Of a DNA stretch of 64,000 bases, positions 16,515 to 25,764 are shown piece after piece. A model generated the notes under the pieces. The model did not search any database, had not been told where the DNA came from, and saw only the letters and a list, made by a program, of their open reading frames with translations. The translations under genes were made by a program, and so were the position numbers. Position 1 is the stretch's first letter. Each line of letters opens with the position of its first letter. The DNA comes from Alicyclobacillus hesperidum (lineage in GTDB: Bacteria; Bacillota; Bacilli; Alicyclobacillales; Alicyclobacillaceae), in the NCBI RefSeq assembly GCF_900107035.1, contig NZ_FNOJ01000003.1:1-64000 (forward strand), given 5' to 3'.

Positions 16515-17755
16515 ACGATGGAACGGGCGCGGCGTCCGAGCGATCCCGCGCTCTCTTCCAGCATTTCTTTAGGTAGAAACAACCGATTCTCGCGACTGGG
16601 AACCAATGTACGGATCAATTTCGATGCCTGACTTAAGTCGACCATATCCCCATTTGCGCCGATGAGTGTGATACCTTGCCCTAAAACGTCGTATCCGGGA
16701 ATGATACACTGGCGTTGCGAAACGTAATAATCAGGATGAAAACCCATTGCCTTCGCAGTAGTGCGCAAAGCCGCGAGATCGATCTGCGAGGGATCCTCCC
16801 GCACCACGGGTGCAAACAGCTTGCGATGCAAGAAACGCGCTGAGAGATCCCGTAGAATCGCATCGTCTGCCTCGGACCACAAATGGAATGCATAGACGAG
16901 CACCGCCTCGTCAAGCCGCACATAGGCCGCGACATCCGTCCCGGCAGGAGCGAGTACCCGCGCCAAGGCATCCGGCACCTCAACCCGACTTTCCTCGCTC
17001 ATTAAATCCCGCACGCGCGTAAGAATTTTCTCGACCAACACATCACTGCCAACCGTTACAGGATGTAAGTAAACTTGCACGTACATGAAGTAACGCGCCA
17101 GCAAATATTGCTCGACGGTATGTAGACTGGACGATTTCACATAAATGCGCCCGTCAGTCATCGTCAGCGAGCGAATAAGCCTCGCCAATTCGAAGCGTCC
17201 GTACGAAACTCCCGTGGCTTGTGCATCACGCAACATGTAATCCATGCGGTCGACGTCGAGTTGGCTCGAGATGAGGGCCTCAATCGCTGGAAAACGCCCT
17301 TCCTTGCGAAGAATGGACACTAGATCCAGAGCAAAGTCGCTATCGACGCCATCCAGCGTCTTTCGCAGTTCGTAGTCTTCGAGAATGATACGATATGTCC
17401 ATTCTTCATGGTGAATGCCGAGTACCGATTCAAACGTGTGGGAAAACGGACCATGCCCGACATCGTGCAAAAGGGCAGCGGAGAGTGCTAGGCGCTCGTC
17501 GCGGCGATCCTTTGGCCAGCCACACTCGCGTTGTAGATGATACAAGACGCGGCGCATCGTTTCGTACGCGCCAAGAGAATGAGCAAACCGAGTGTGCTCG
17601 GCCCCATGGAACGTTAGATACGACGTACCCAACTGGCGAATACGCCGCAAACGCTGGACCGCGGGAACATTCACCAAATCCCACAGCAGTGAATCGTCAA
17701 ACAGGATCTCGTCATGTACCGGATCTTTCAAAACCTTCTCAAACAGCGAACTCAC
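16499..17755 (-). CDS. ywfO: HD-domain phosphohydrolase YwfO (dGTPase-like)
   Basis: The 418-residue protein starts at a GTG. RRIRQLGTSYLTFHGAEHT with RFAHSLGAYE supplies the first His, LLHDVGHGPFSHTFE the HD pair, and SSQLDVDRMDYMLRDA the last Asp of the metal site. It belongs to the SAMHD1/dGTPase-like family; Bacillus YwfO hydrolyses dNTPs. The start is weakly supported, since only AAGCAG lies upstream, but the family-typical KVLKDPVHDEI begins 8 residues in. Confidence 0.9.
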   Translation of the reverse strand: MSSLFEKVLKDPVHDEILFDDSLLWDLVNVPAVQRLRRIRQLGTSYLTFHGAEHTRFAHSLGAYETMRRVLYHLQRECGWPKDRRDERLALSAALLHDVGHGPFSHTFESVLGIHHEEWTYRIILEDYELRKTLDGVDSDFALDLVSILRKEGRFPAIEALISSQLDVDRMDYMLRDAQATGVSYGRFELARLIRSLTMTDGRIYVKSSSLHTVEQYLLARYFMYVQVYLHPVTVGSDVLVEKILTRVRDLMSEESRVEVPDALARVLAPAGTDVAAYVRLDEAVLVYAFHLWSEADDAILRDLSARFLHRKLFAPVVREDPSQIDLAALRTTAKAMGFHPDYYVSQRQCIIPGYDVLGQGITLIGANGDMVDLSQASKLIRTLVPSRENRLFLPKEMLEESAGSLGRRARSIVYSRP

Positions 17756-17813
17756 CTGCTTATCAAAAAGGCTGACCGAGTCGCCTTCGCGGCCCGGTCA
17801 GCCAAACGTATAT

Positions 17814-18167
17814 TCAATCGCATGAACCCGGTTGGCCAGCGTGTGTCGCCGTTCGAAAGCTCGAGCCACATCCACACATCGAGGTCGCATTCGGGTTGTT
17901 AATCTTAAAGCCTTGACCTGTCAGGTCGTCGACATAATCCACTTCCGAGCCGTCGATCAACTCCAAGCTCTCTGGATCCACGACGACCTTGACGCCGTGT
18001 TGAGTGAAGACTTGGTCTCCCTCTTTCTGTACATCTAAAGCCATGCCGTAGCTGAAACCCGTGCAACCACCCGGCTTGGTATAGAGACGCAACGCGTCTT
18101 CGTCGGAAGCCTGCTCAGAAATGAGCGCCCGCACGCGCTCCGCCGCGCTTTCGGTCAACGTGATCAC
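17814..18167 (-). CDS. HesB/IscA-type iron-sulfur cluster carrier (ErpA-like)
   Basis: The GTG at 18167 has AGGAGG 9 bases upstream and gives 117 residues; a longer frame to 18185 contains that binding site itself and is less likely. KPGGCTGFSYGM carries Cys35, and SMCGCGSSF carries Cys98 and Cys100, the three ligands of A-type carriers. They pass [4Fe-4S] or [2Fe-2S] clusters to apo-proteins such as IspH, which is encoded later in this window. The gene is not part of a suf or isc operon here. Confidence 0.92.
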   Translation of the reverse strand: MITLTESAAERVRALISEQASDEDALRLYTKPGGCTGFSYGMALDVQKEGDQVFTQHGVKVVVDPESLELIDGSEVDYVDDLTGQGFKINNPNATSMCGCGSSFRTATHAGQPGSCD

Positions 18168-18226
18168 AGTGGTTCGCCTCCTCACCCTTCTATTATACGC
18201 GTATCGGCGCGAAAAGACAGGCTGAA

Positions 18227-18694
18227 TTAGCCGAGGCTACGCACCACCTCGAGGACCGCGTCGGCGTGACCATCCACCTTGACTTTCGGAAAAATGGCCG
18301 CAATGCTGCCATCGCGATCGATTACGAAGGTAGTCCGCTCAATGCCAATCGACTTCTTACCAAACATGTTCTTCTCCTTCAAAACGCCATACTTCTCACA
18401 AATTTGGCTGTCCGTATCGGCAAGTAGCGGAAAGTTTAACTGAAATTTGTCACGAAATTTGCCGTGCGACTTCACATCGTCGCGGGACACGCCATAAATG
18501 GCTGCGCCAAGATCGGCAAACTGTGACTGTAAGTCGCGAAAAGCACATGCTTCGACAGTACATCCGGGCGTATCGTCCTTCGGATAGAAGTACAGCACCA
18601 CAACTTGTCCACGCAGATCGCCCAGTGTTATTTGTTCGCCATTGTCTGCGACGGCTTGAAAATCCGGCGCCTGTTCGCCCACCTGCAGTGCCAT
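18227..18694 (-). CDS. bcp: Peroxiredoxin Q, thioredoxin-dependent thiol peroxidase
   Basis: The 155-residue protein has the peroxidatic Cys45 and resolving Cys50 in KDDTPGCTVEAC, as in atypical 2-Cys Bcp enzymes. GVSRDDVKSHGKFRDKFQL and the C-terminal TTFVIDRDGSI complete the fold. It reduces hydrogen peroxide and organic peroxides at the expense of thioredoxin. A good binding site lies upstream. It is transcribed with its neighbours on the minus strand. Confidence 0.95.
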   Translation of the reverse strand: MALQVGEQAPDFQAVADNGEQITLGDLRGQVVVLYFYPKDDTPGCTVEACAFRDLQSQFADLGAAIYGVSRDDVKSHGKFRDKFQLNFPLLADTDSQICEKYGVLKEKNMFGKKSIGIERTTFVIDRDGSIAAIFPKVKVDGHADAVLEVVRSLG

Positions 18695-18729
18695 CTGTTG
18701 TCCTCCTCTTGTCCCGCACTGGAAATCCT

Positions 18730-20190
18730 TTACGAATCCTGTTTGACTACTTTGATCATGCGAATTTCCGGGTCATCCGGTCCCTGTACAGGCAACCCGG
18801 CGCGCAGATTCGCTTCGATATAGTCGATGTTGTCCTGCGTGATGATCTCGCCCGGTAGCAAGATAGGAATTCCTGGCGGATACACCATGACCATCTCCGC
18901 CATGGTGCGGCCGACAGACTCCTGCAAAGGAACCATTTCCGTGGGCGCGTAAAAAGCCGACCGCGGTGTCATCCGAAGTTCGGGCATCGACGGCAACGTA
19001 ACCGGGGCATGCTCCTTCATCTCACGCGGACGGAAGCGCCCCGCAATCTCCCGCAACGCCGTCACCAGTGCGGCTACATCGTCCTCGCTGTCGCCCCACG
19101 AAACAATGCAAAGAATGTTATATAAATCGCTGAGCTCGACCTCTATATTGTAGTCTTCGCGCAGGATGCGCTCCACATCGTAGCCCGTCAGGCCCAGGTC
19201 TTTCACGGAAATCGTCAACTTCGTCGGATCGAGCGCATACGTGGCGCTTCCACCAAGCTGCCGCTTGTCCATGCACGTAAGCCCTGGGATTTGTTCGATC
19301 TCCGCCCGCGCCCGGTTGGCCAAGGCAATGGCATAACCGATACGATCTCGCCCGAACATCGCCAATTCCTTGCGCGCAACGTCAAGAGATGCCAATAGCA
19401 GGTACGAAGTTGACGTCGTCGTGAGCATACTGAGGACCACCTGCACGTGCCGCGGATCGATCATCCCTTCGCGCACGTTCAACACACTCGAGCCTGTCAT
19501 CGAGCCGCCCAGTTTGTGCACGCTCGTCGCCGCCATGTCCGCGCCAGCCTCCATCGCGGAAAGCGGCAATTCCGGATGAAACCCGGTGTGCACGCCATGC
19601 GCTTCGTCGACCAAAACGGGTACGCCCACACTGTGCGCAATCTCGACGATGCGAGCGAGATCGGCCGCAATGCCAAAGTAGGTAGGATTGATGACAACCA
19701 ACGCCCGTGCGTCCGGATGGCGATGCAGGGCATCCGCGACCGTTTCCACGGATAATCCGTGCGAGATACCAAATTCCCGATCCACCTCTGGGTGCAGGAA
19801 GATGGGGTGCGCATCAGCGAGAATGATGGCGGTGAGTACGGACTTGTGCACATTGCGCGGCACCAAGATCTTCTCGCCAGGCCCAACCGTTGCCAGCACC
19901 ATCGTCATGATGGCCGTCGATGTCCCTTGCACGGAAAAATAGGTGTAGTCCGCCCCAAACGCCTCCGCAGCAAGTTCCTGTGCATGTTTGATGGCGCCTG
20001 TGGGGTGATGCAAATCGTCAAGTGGCGCAATATTAATTAAATCCAGGGAAAGTGCATTGTCCCCAACAAACGATCGAAACCGATTGTCCATACCCCTTCC
20101 CCGCTTGTGCCCCGGGATGTGAAACTGCACCGGCTGGCGCGCCGCATGGCGAAGCAGGGCGTCAAAAAGCGGCGTTTCATTCTGGTTCAA
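18730..20190 (-). CDS. speA: Orn/Lys/Arg decarboxylase family, arginine decarboxylase-like
   Basis: The 486-residue protein starts at a TTG with AAGGAGG 11 bases upstream. VQFHIPGHKRGRGMD is the family's N-terminal signature. VDEAHGVHTG holds the PLP-binding Asp, and ATSVHKLGGSMTGSS holds the PLP lysine. Its length matches Bacillus SpeA, a fold-type I enzyme that makes agmatine for polyamine synthesis. The C-terminal PPGIPILLPGE is typical. Lysine decarboxylation cannot be ruled out. No speE or speB is adjacent. Confidence 0.85.
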   Translation of the reverse strand: MNQNETPLFDALLRHAARQPVQFHIPGHKRGRGMDNRFRSFVGDNALSLDLINIAPLDDLHHPTGAIKHAQELAAEAFGADYTYFSVQGTSTAIMTMVLATVGPGEKILVPRNVHKSVLTAIILADAHPIFLHPEVDREFGISHGLSVETVADALHRHPDARALVVINPTYFGIAADLARIVEIAHSVGVPVLVDEAHGVHTGFHPELPLSAMEAGADMAATSVHKLGGSMTGSSVLNVREGMIDPRHVQVVLSMLTTTSTSYLLLASLDVARKELAMFGRDRIGYAIALANRARAEIEQIPGLTCMDKRQLGGSATYALDPTKLTISVKDLGLTGYDVERILREDYNIEVELSDLYNILCIVSWGDSEDDVAALVTALREIAGRFRPREMKEHAPVTLPSMPELRMTPRSAFYAPTEMVPLQESVGRTMAEMVMVYPPGIPILLPGEIITQDNIDYIEANLRAGLPVQGPDDPEIRMIKVVKQDS

Positions 20191-20220
20191 CGGCTAGGTA
20201 TCCTCCTTCTCTCGGGTCGG

Positions 20221-20697
20221 TTATGTCCCGCTTTCAGCGCGCGCAAACGCGCTACGAAACCCTTCTGCAGCATGCTCCCACAGGTCAGCGCGCGTCTGGC
20301 GTAAAAATGATGCAAATGCCTCGATTTCGGCATCCGTGAGCTGGCTGAGATCAACGGTGCCACGCACCGCCTTGTCCATGCTATTAACCTGTTCCGCGAG
20401 TTTCTTGTATCCCAATTTCGCGTCGGCGTCAATCCAAAGTTCAAATGGCATGGCACCTGAATATCCCATACCGTCCGCAAAGCGCTTTAAGGTGACCCAC
20501 AAGCCGATGACTCGGCGCGGATTCGGCACTTCTGTAAGCGACTTGACAAACTGAATGCCTAATTCAATTCTGCTTTTCGCATGAATTGCACCATTGTCCA
20601 CAAATACCTCATCGCCGTCCATCAGGACAGCGGAAATACCTTTCATTTGATCATCCGTCTGATGTTTTGACGTGCCTGTAAGACCTAGTTTTTGCAT
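20221..20697 (-). CDS. ywhD: YwhD family protein
   Basis: The frame is open to 20862, but the ATG at 20697 has GGAGGG 8 bases upstream and gives 158 residues, the family size. DGDEVFVDNGAIHAKSRIE, LWVTLKRF, YKKLAEQVNSMDKAVRG and FLRQTRADLWE match Bacillus YwhD. The function is unknown. The protein is soluble with no signal. It lies just upstream of the speA-like gene on the same strand. Confidence 0.88.
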   Translation of the reverse strand: MQKLGLTGTSKHQTDDQMKGISAVLMDGDEVFVDNGAIHAKSRIELGIQFVKSLTEVPNPRRVIGLWVTLKRFADGMGYSGAMPFELWIDADAKLGYKKLAEQVNSMDKAVRGTVDLSQLTDAEIEAFASFLRQTRADLWEHAAEGFRSAFARAESGT

Positions 20698-20837
20698 CCT
20701 GTTGCCCTCCCGTCCTCGAACGTACTGCCTTCCTATTCTACCCTTCACCTGCTCCTCTGTCACACGTATATCGATGCATGGCATGTGCCGCGATGGGCAA
20801 AGTAAAGGCAAATGACCATTGAATGAGGGGAACAGCC

Positions 20838-21476
20838 ATGAAGACATTACGCCGTCGAACAAAAGTCGCGGCCATCGGCTTCATGCTCGCGATGCCTGGC
20901 GTGATCGCGGCACCCAATGTGGAAGCCGCTCAGACGATTTACAACACGAGCATGCCTTCCGTCATGCGCGTGGCGATTCGGGAAAACAACGCGAGCGGCG
21001 AACCAGATCCGCGTGGCCGCATTATCTACGTCCAAGCCGTCCCGTTTGTGACGTACTGCGAAGATGTATTGCCCAACGAGTGGTTCCCAAGTTGGCGTCC
21101 TGAAGCATTAAAAGCGGGTGCAATGGCAGTCAAAATGTTTGCATGGTACCACCATCTGCATCCTGTGACGATAGACGGTTTCACGTTTGACGTCGATAAC
21201 ACGACAAATTTCCAACATTTTCAGGACCTGTCGTCGCAGCCAACCACAAATGCGGCATTTGCGGCTATTCAAAACGTGGCGTATACGCGACCCAATGGAG
21301 AAATCATCGAACTCAATTATTCAGCCGGTTATCAGAACGATCCAAATTGGCAATACCGCAACGCACAGAAAATGGCACAATGGGGAACCGAGTACTGGGC
21401 CGAACGAGGACAAAATTACGTACAGATTTTGCAGTTCTATTACCAGAATCGGGCACTGATGAAGCTTCAATCGTAG
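20838..21476 (+). CDS. Secreted SpoIID/LytB-domain protein
   Basis: The ATG at 20838 follows GAGGGG. The 212-residue product has a signal peptide with cleavage near NVEAA. RIIYVQAVPFVTYCEDVLPNEW split at FVTYC, then SWRPEALKAGAMAVKMFAWYH, is the SpoIID core, where the glutamate of LPNEW is expected to be catalytic. SpoIID strips peptides from or cuts denuded glycan strands in peptidoglycan. The protein is shorter than SpoIID of the engulfment machine and has no membrane anchor, so it is probably a secreted relative. A Pro-rich secreted protein follows. Confidence 0.85.
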   Translation: MKTLRRRTKVAAIGFMLAMPGVIAAPNVEAAQTIYNTSMPSVMRVAIRENNASGEPDPRGRIIYVQAVPFVTYCEDVLPNEWFPSWRPEALKAGAMAVKMFAWYHHLHPVTIDGFTFDVDNTTNFQHFQDLSSQPTTNAAFAAIQNVAYTRPNGEIIELNYSAGYQNDPNWQYRNAQKMAQWGTEYWAERGQNYVQILQFYYQNRALMKLQS

Positions 21477-21481
21477 TACCT

Positions 21482-21499
21482 AGAGCCACCATTGGCTCT
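21482..21499 (+). terminator. Short hairpin between two exported-protein genes
   Basis: AGAGCCA (21482-21488) pairs with TGGCTCT (21493-21499) around a 4-base loop. No T run follows, so it may be a weak terminator or a processing site. Confidence 0.3.
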
Positions 21500-21537
21500 T
21501 GAAGAATACGACTCTAAACTATCGAGGAGATCCTGCT

Positions 21538-22365
21538 ATGAAGCGTTTTCCATCCGCTCGCTCTGTTCTGCTCGCATGTGCTGCTGCTGGCGTGATCGCG
21601 ATGGCGATCCCGGTGGACGACAGTTCGTCGAGTAACCATCATGCACAAAGCCTGCGCGGTGCTGTGGCCACGATGGGGCAAATTCAAGATACTGTCGCCA
21701 ACAACAACGCGACAGGCAACCGCACGCCTGTAGCCCCTGCAAAACCGAGGCCGAATCAGGCAGTTCCGACACCTCCGCGCACGAATCCGGTGCAGCCTGG
21801 CACCAACAACAGCGCCAAGCCACCAGGCACTTCGACGCCACAACAGTCCAATCCGTCAGGAACGGCAACTCCGGCGCCAGGAAACCAGCCGCCTGCTGCC
21901 GGTCAAGCCACGCCCGCCGGCCCCGAATCGTGGGGATACACGCGCAAAACGAGCAAATTGCGCATTCATGTGATCGACGGGCGCACGAAACAACCACTCG
22001 AAGGTGCGGAAGTGGTCGTCATCGAGACCGAGCAGCGGTTTCGCACCGACAAAAACGGCGACACGCCATGGTTTGATGCACCCATTTTCCGCAATCCCAA
22101 GTACCGGCCAATGGTCGCCGAGCTGCATGGGCAACTGGGCGTCATTGCGTATAAGAACGGCTATCGCGACTCGATCCACCTAGGTATCCGGATGCACGAG
22201 AACATTCGTCAGGAAGCGACGGTGTGGATGTACAAGATCGGGCCGGGCGACAGGCGGATCGAGCCCGTACTCTACCAGGAGCCGTATCACCATCTTTGGC
22301 TGATTCAACTCGCGGATAAGTTTAGGCAACAATCCCAAATTGGCGAAGGCCCGGAACGCCCCTGA
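21538..22365 (+). CDS. Secreted protein with Pro-rich linker and carboxypeptidase-regulatory-like domain
   Basis: The ATG at 21538 follows GAGGAGA and gives 275 residues. A signal-like hydrophobic stretch (residues 8-25) is followed by a long low-complexity region rich in Pro, Thr, Asn and Gly up to about residue 130. A beta-sandwich domain follows: LRIHVIDGRTKQPLEGAEV, TDKNGDTPWF and IAYKNGYRDSIHLGIRM. That pattern is typical of CarboxypepD_reg-like domains, which are structural. The linker suggests a wall-spanning, surface-exposed protein. The function is unknown. It may be co-transcribed with the SpoIID-domain gene 62 bases upstream. Confidence 0.75.
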   Translation: MKRFPSARSVLLACAAAGVIAMAIPVDDSSSSNHHAQSLRGAVATMGQIQDTVANNNATGNRTPVAPAKPRPNQAVPTPPRTNPVQPGTNNSAKPPGTSTPQQSNPSGTATPAPGNQPPAAGQATPAGPESWGYTRKTSKLRIHVIDGRTKQPLEGAEVVVIETEQRFRTDKNGDTPWFDAPIFRNPKYRPMVAELHGQLGVIAYKNGYRDSIHLGIRMHENIRQEATVWMYKIGPGDRRIEPVLYQEPYHHLWLIQLADKFRQQSQIGEGPERP

Positions 22366-22384
22366 CGGGGTTCGGGCCTTTTCG
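22346..22384 (+). terminator. Terminator hairpin overlapping the stop codon
   Basis: AAGGCCCG (22346-22353) pairs with CGGGCCTT (22373-22380), extended by GAAC/GTT and GCCCC/CGGG pairs around the TGA stop (22363-22365). TTTTCG follows on the plus strand. The stop codon of the upstream gene is in the loop. Confidence 0.75.
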
Positions 22385-22402
22385 CTGTATGATGCGTGGA
22401 TA

Positions 22403-23575
22403 CTAAGATGGCCGGGCGAACATGGCCATTCTCCGAGCCGCTTCTGCCAGGCGATCCGGCGGAGCCAGCAAGCCGACGCGCACATATCCCTCACCGTGAT
22501 CGCCAAATCCTGCTCCAGGTGCGACGGCTACATGCGCCTGAGATAACAGGGCCTCGGAGAACGCAACGGAATTCATGCCATTTGGAATCGGCACCCAACA
22601 AAAGAATGAGCCATCTGGCCGTGGCACATAGAGGCCGTGCTCATGCGCACTCTGCACGAACGCGTCACGGCGCACTTGATACGCATTCACCAACTCGTCG
22701 ATGCAATCAGTCGGCCCAGTCAATGCTTCTGCCGCAGCCTCCTGCACCGCCGCAAAAATCGACACGTAGTAGTGATCTTGAATGAGATTGATATGTTCGA
22801 TCACGTCCCGATTTCCCACGGCAAACGCCACGCGCCAACCGGCCATGTTGAACGTTTTGCTAAGCGTGTAAATTTCAATACCGACTTCCTTCGCCCCTGG
22901 CTGCGCCATGAAAGACGGCGGCCGCTTGCCGTCATAGCCGATGGCACCATAGGCAAAGTCATGCACCACAAGCGTTCTATGCTCGCTCGCCTTAGCGATG
23001 ACATGTTGAAAAAATTCAGGTGTCGCGCCGGCTCCCGTCGGATTGTTCGGGTAGTTGAGATACCAAAGCCGCGTACGATCCCAGACTTGTTCAGGAACAG
23101 CGTCTAAATCCGGCAAAAAGGAACGTTCAGCAAGCAGCGGCATGGGATAAGGCACGCCGCCAGCAAGCGCAATGCCACTAAGATAATCCGGATATCCTGG
23201 ATCCGGAACGAGCGCAACATCCCCAGGATTCAGATATAATTCGGCCAATTCGACGAGTCCCGTTTTGCCACCGACAATCACGGCCACTTCCGTCTCCGGA
23301 TCTACCGCCACCCCATACGTGCGCTGATAAAACGCGGCAACAGCTTCCTTGAGTTTCGGTAAGCCGCGAAAGGGTGGGTATTTGTGCGTCACCGGATCGA
23401 GCACAGCACGGCGAAGAGCTTCGACAATGTGTGGTGGCGTCGGCAGGTCAGGATTTCCCTGACCAAGATTGATGACATCGTGCCCGGCGGCCTGAACGGC
23501 CGCAACCTGGCGCGTGAGTCCTGAAAAAAACTGCGATGGTAGACGCGAGATGCGATCCGCTACGACAAACTTCAC
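22403..23575 (-). CDS. mtnE: PLP-dependent aminotransferase, MtnE-like
   Basis: The 390-residue fold-type I aminotransferase has VINLGQGNPDLPTP, YPPFRGLPKLKEAV, NYPNNPTGA and TLSKTFNMAGWR, whose lysine binds PLP. The layout, and FDFAYG-like HDFAYGAIGYDGKRPPS, match Bacillus MtnE, which converts 2-keto-4-methylthiobutyrate to methionine in the salvage pathway. A broader role is possible. Its ATG overlaps the rodA stop codon by 4 bases, so it is translated with rodA, an unusual pairing. No other mtn gene is nearby. Confidence 0.8.
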   Translation of the reverse strand: MKFVVADRISRLPSQFFSGLTRQVAAVQAAGHDVINLGQGNPDLPTPPHIVEALRRAVLDPVTHKYPPFRGLPKLKEAVAAFYQRTYGVAVDPETEVAVIVGGKTGLVELAELYLNPGDVALVPDPGYPDYLSGIALAGGVPYPMPLLAERSFLPDLDAVPEQVWDRTRLWYLNYPNNPTGAGATPEFFQHVIAKASEHRTLVVHDFAYGAIGYDGKRPPSFMAQPGAKEVGIEIYTLSKTFNMAGWRVAFAVGNRDVIEHINLIQDHYYVSIFAAVQEAAAEALTGPTDCIDELVNAYQVRRDAFVQSAHEHGLYVPRPDGSFFCWVPIPNGMNSVAFSEALLSQAHVAVAPGAGFGDHGEGYVRVGLLAPPDRLAEAARRMAMFARPS

Positions 23576-24777
23576 AACGAGCGCCCCTTGTGTTCAATGG
23601 TTTGAAAACGAATCTTGCGACGGCGCAAACCGACGCTGAGAATGAGCCCTACCGCAAGATAGTCGATGGCAAGCGATGTGCCACCGTAACTGATAAATGG
23701 CAATGTGATACCCGTCGACGGACTCAGATACATGTCCGCTCCAATGTTTTCAAATACCTGAAACGAAAACATGCCCACCACACCAATGGCCATGTACATG
23801 CCAAACGGATCCATCGTCGTTTGGGCAATGCGGATCAAACGATAGCAAAGCAAAAGAAAGAGCAACACCAAAATCGCCGAACCAACGAAGCCGAATTCCT
23901 CTCCAATCGCCGAGAAGATATAGTCGGTCCACTGATTTGGCACCCAGCCGCCGCTCGTCAGGACACCTTTCCCGTAGCCTTCGCCAAACAATTGTCCACT
24001 GCCAATCGCTGTTTGCGTCATATGAATGTTGTATCCATACTGGTCTTGGCTAAAGCTCGGGTTGAGCCACGTCAGAATGCGGTACGACTGGTAGGCTTTT
24101 AAAAGGTGATGTTTGATGAGCACATTTTGAATGAGCCCCAGCGTCTGCTGCGTATAGATGGTCGTCGCCAAAATACAGGCGCCGACGATGACCACGACAA
24201 AGCCCATAATCATCAGAAATTGCGCACGCCGTGCAAACACCGTGTACATAGTTAACACGATGGCGATCATCACCAGTGCTTGTCCAAGCGCTGGCTCTTT
24301 GTACGTCAATGCGAATGGCACTAAAAAAATCGGAAGAATGATCCATTGCTTACGCAAGCGATAATCGGGAACTTCCGACTCTTCCACATTCGCCATATAG
24401 CTCGCCAGCCAGATGATTAAAGCCAACTTTGCCAACTCGGACGGCTGAATGGACAGCGAGTGCAACCGAATCCACGAGTGCGCACCCTGTACGGCTGGAA
24501 ACGCGAAAACGGCTACCAAGAGCACCATCGAAATGCCATATACCCACCAGTGCACGCGCCGAAGCAGCCGATAATCGAACAACATCCCGCCGATAAGGGC
24601 AATCATCCCAACAATCTCCCACATGATCTGCTTGCTCATCACGTGACTCGGGATGAGCGGGTTGTGGTTGCCCCTAGTCGTCGCGTTGATCGCCATACAG
24701 GCGTACACGGCGAGCAGAATCAACACACCGATCACGGAGAGGTCGATGTACTTCATATTTCTTCGTAACGATTCCAC
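23572..24777 (-). CDS. rodA: SEDS family peptidoglycan polymerase, RodA-like
   Basis: The GTG at 24777 has GGAGGAGG 7 bases upstream and gives 401 residues; the open frame continues to 24804. There are about ten membrane segments. SEDS motifs are clear: AHSWIRLHSLSIQPSELAK, YKEPALGQALVM, WVPNQWTDYIFSAIGEEFG and TGITLPFISYGGTS. RodA-type enzymes join lipid II into glycan strands with a class B penicillin-binding protein. It is called RodA rather than FtsW because a second SEDS gene follows at 26092 and because of its N terminus. No PBP gene is adjacent. Confidence 0.87.
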   Translation of the reverse strand: MESLRRNMKYIDLSVIGVLILLAVYACMAINATTRGNHNPLIPSHVMSKQIMWEIVGMIALIGGMLFDYRLLRRVHWWVYGISMVLLVAVFAFPAVQGAHSWIRLHSLSIQPSELAKLALIIWLASYMANVEESEVPDYRLRKQWIILPIFLVPFALTYKEPALGQALVMIAIVLTMYTVFARRAQFLMIMGFVVVIVGACILATTIYTQQTLGLIQNVLIKHHLLKAYQSYRILTWLNPSFSQDQYGYNIHMTQTAIGSGQLFGEGYGKGVLTSGGWVPNQWTDYIFSAIGEEFGFVGSAILVLLFLLLCYRLIRIAQTTMDPFGMYMAIGVVGMFSFQVFENIGADMYLSPSTGITLPFISYGGTSLAIDYLAVGLILSVGLRRRKIRFQTIEHKGRSL

Positions 24778-24824
24778 GCGCCGTCCTCCTCCCGTCAAAA
24801 TCAAACATCCCCATCATGGCACGA

Positions 24825-25649
24825 TTACGCCCCGCTTTCCAGCAGGACGCTCTGCAAAGTCTGCGGCGAATTTGTGACAATGCCATCGACGCCAAGATCG
24901 ATCAAGCGGCGCATTTCATCGGGATCGTCGATCGTCCACACATGCACCTCGACGCCAGCGGCGTGGGCGCGATCGACAAATGTTTGATCTACCACGGTTA
25001 TCCCGTACCGCTCTCGGGGCACCTGCAAAGCCACATACGGTAGTCTGTGCTTTGTACGTCTAATGCCCATGCGGGAAGCGAGTAGAAAAGAAGCCACTTC
25101 GCGCACGGATGCGCTTGTCCGTAGCCTAGGGCAGCGCGATCGCGCCTCCAAAAGCGTCGCGTGGTGAAACGAAGCCAAGATAATCCGCTCAAGCGCCCCA
25201 ACCGCGTCGACCACTCGCAAAAACTCGCTGATGCGTGCATCCCGCGGTTTGATGTCGACGTTGATTGTACAATTCGGGAAGCCCTTCAACAATTCCAGAA
25301 ATGTTGGTATCCGAACGCCTTGGCCGCGAAATGGAAAGGTCTTACCTCCATCGGGTGAAAATCGATAGCCAAAATCGAGCCGCAACAATTCTGCATAGGT
25401 CATATCGGCGATCCGACCTTGACCGTTGCTAACTGTATCCACGACTTCATCGTGGGAAACGACGAGCACGCCATCGCGCGTCCAGTGAACGTCCGTTTCT
25501 AAGACATCTGCACCCATATCAAGCGCTAACCGAAAAGCATCCAGGGTATTGGCCGGCCTGTGTAGACTCGCGCCCCGATGCGCAATGACCTTACATCGAA
25601 CATTGTGCCCATTCTCCCACCGCTGCGCCAACCGATCAGACGTCCGCAT
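24825..25649 (-). CDS. Glycerophosphodiester phosphodiesterase
   Basis: The frame is open to 25796, but the ATG at 25649 behind GGGGTGA gives 274 residues. VIAHRGASLHRPANTLDAF carries the catalytic His and Glu-type region of GDPD enzymes, and ADVLETDVHWTRDGVLVVSHDE the metal-binding Glu, Asp and His. TINVDIKP and VHVWTIDDPDEM are the later conserved blocks. It splits glycerophosphodiesters to sn-glycerol 3-phosphate and an alcohol, as in lipid or teichoic-acid turnover. No signal peptide is visible, so it acts in the cytoplasm. Confidence 0.9.
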   Translation of the reverse strand: MRTSDRLAQRWENGHNVRCKVIAHRGASLHRPANTLDAFRLALDMGADVLETDVHWTRDGVLVVSHDEVVDTVSNGQGRIADMTYAELLRLDFGYRFSPDGGKTFPFRGQGVRIPTFLELLKGFPNCTINVDIKPRDARISEFLRVVDAVGALERIILASFHHATLLEARSRCPRLRTSASVREVASFLLASRMGIRRTKHRLPYVALQVPRERYGITVVDQTFVDRAHAAGVEVHVWTIDDPDEMRRLIDLGVDGIVTNSPQTLQSVLLESGA

Positions 25650-25764
25650 GGCATCACCCCGCAGCAAGCCAAATGTTCCCGAAAAACGGACAATCTGTGC
25701 ATTCGCCGGGTCATTCGGGATACGCGCCCCATACCCTAGGCAGTGACAAAGGAGGCGTTCACCT

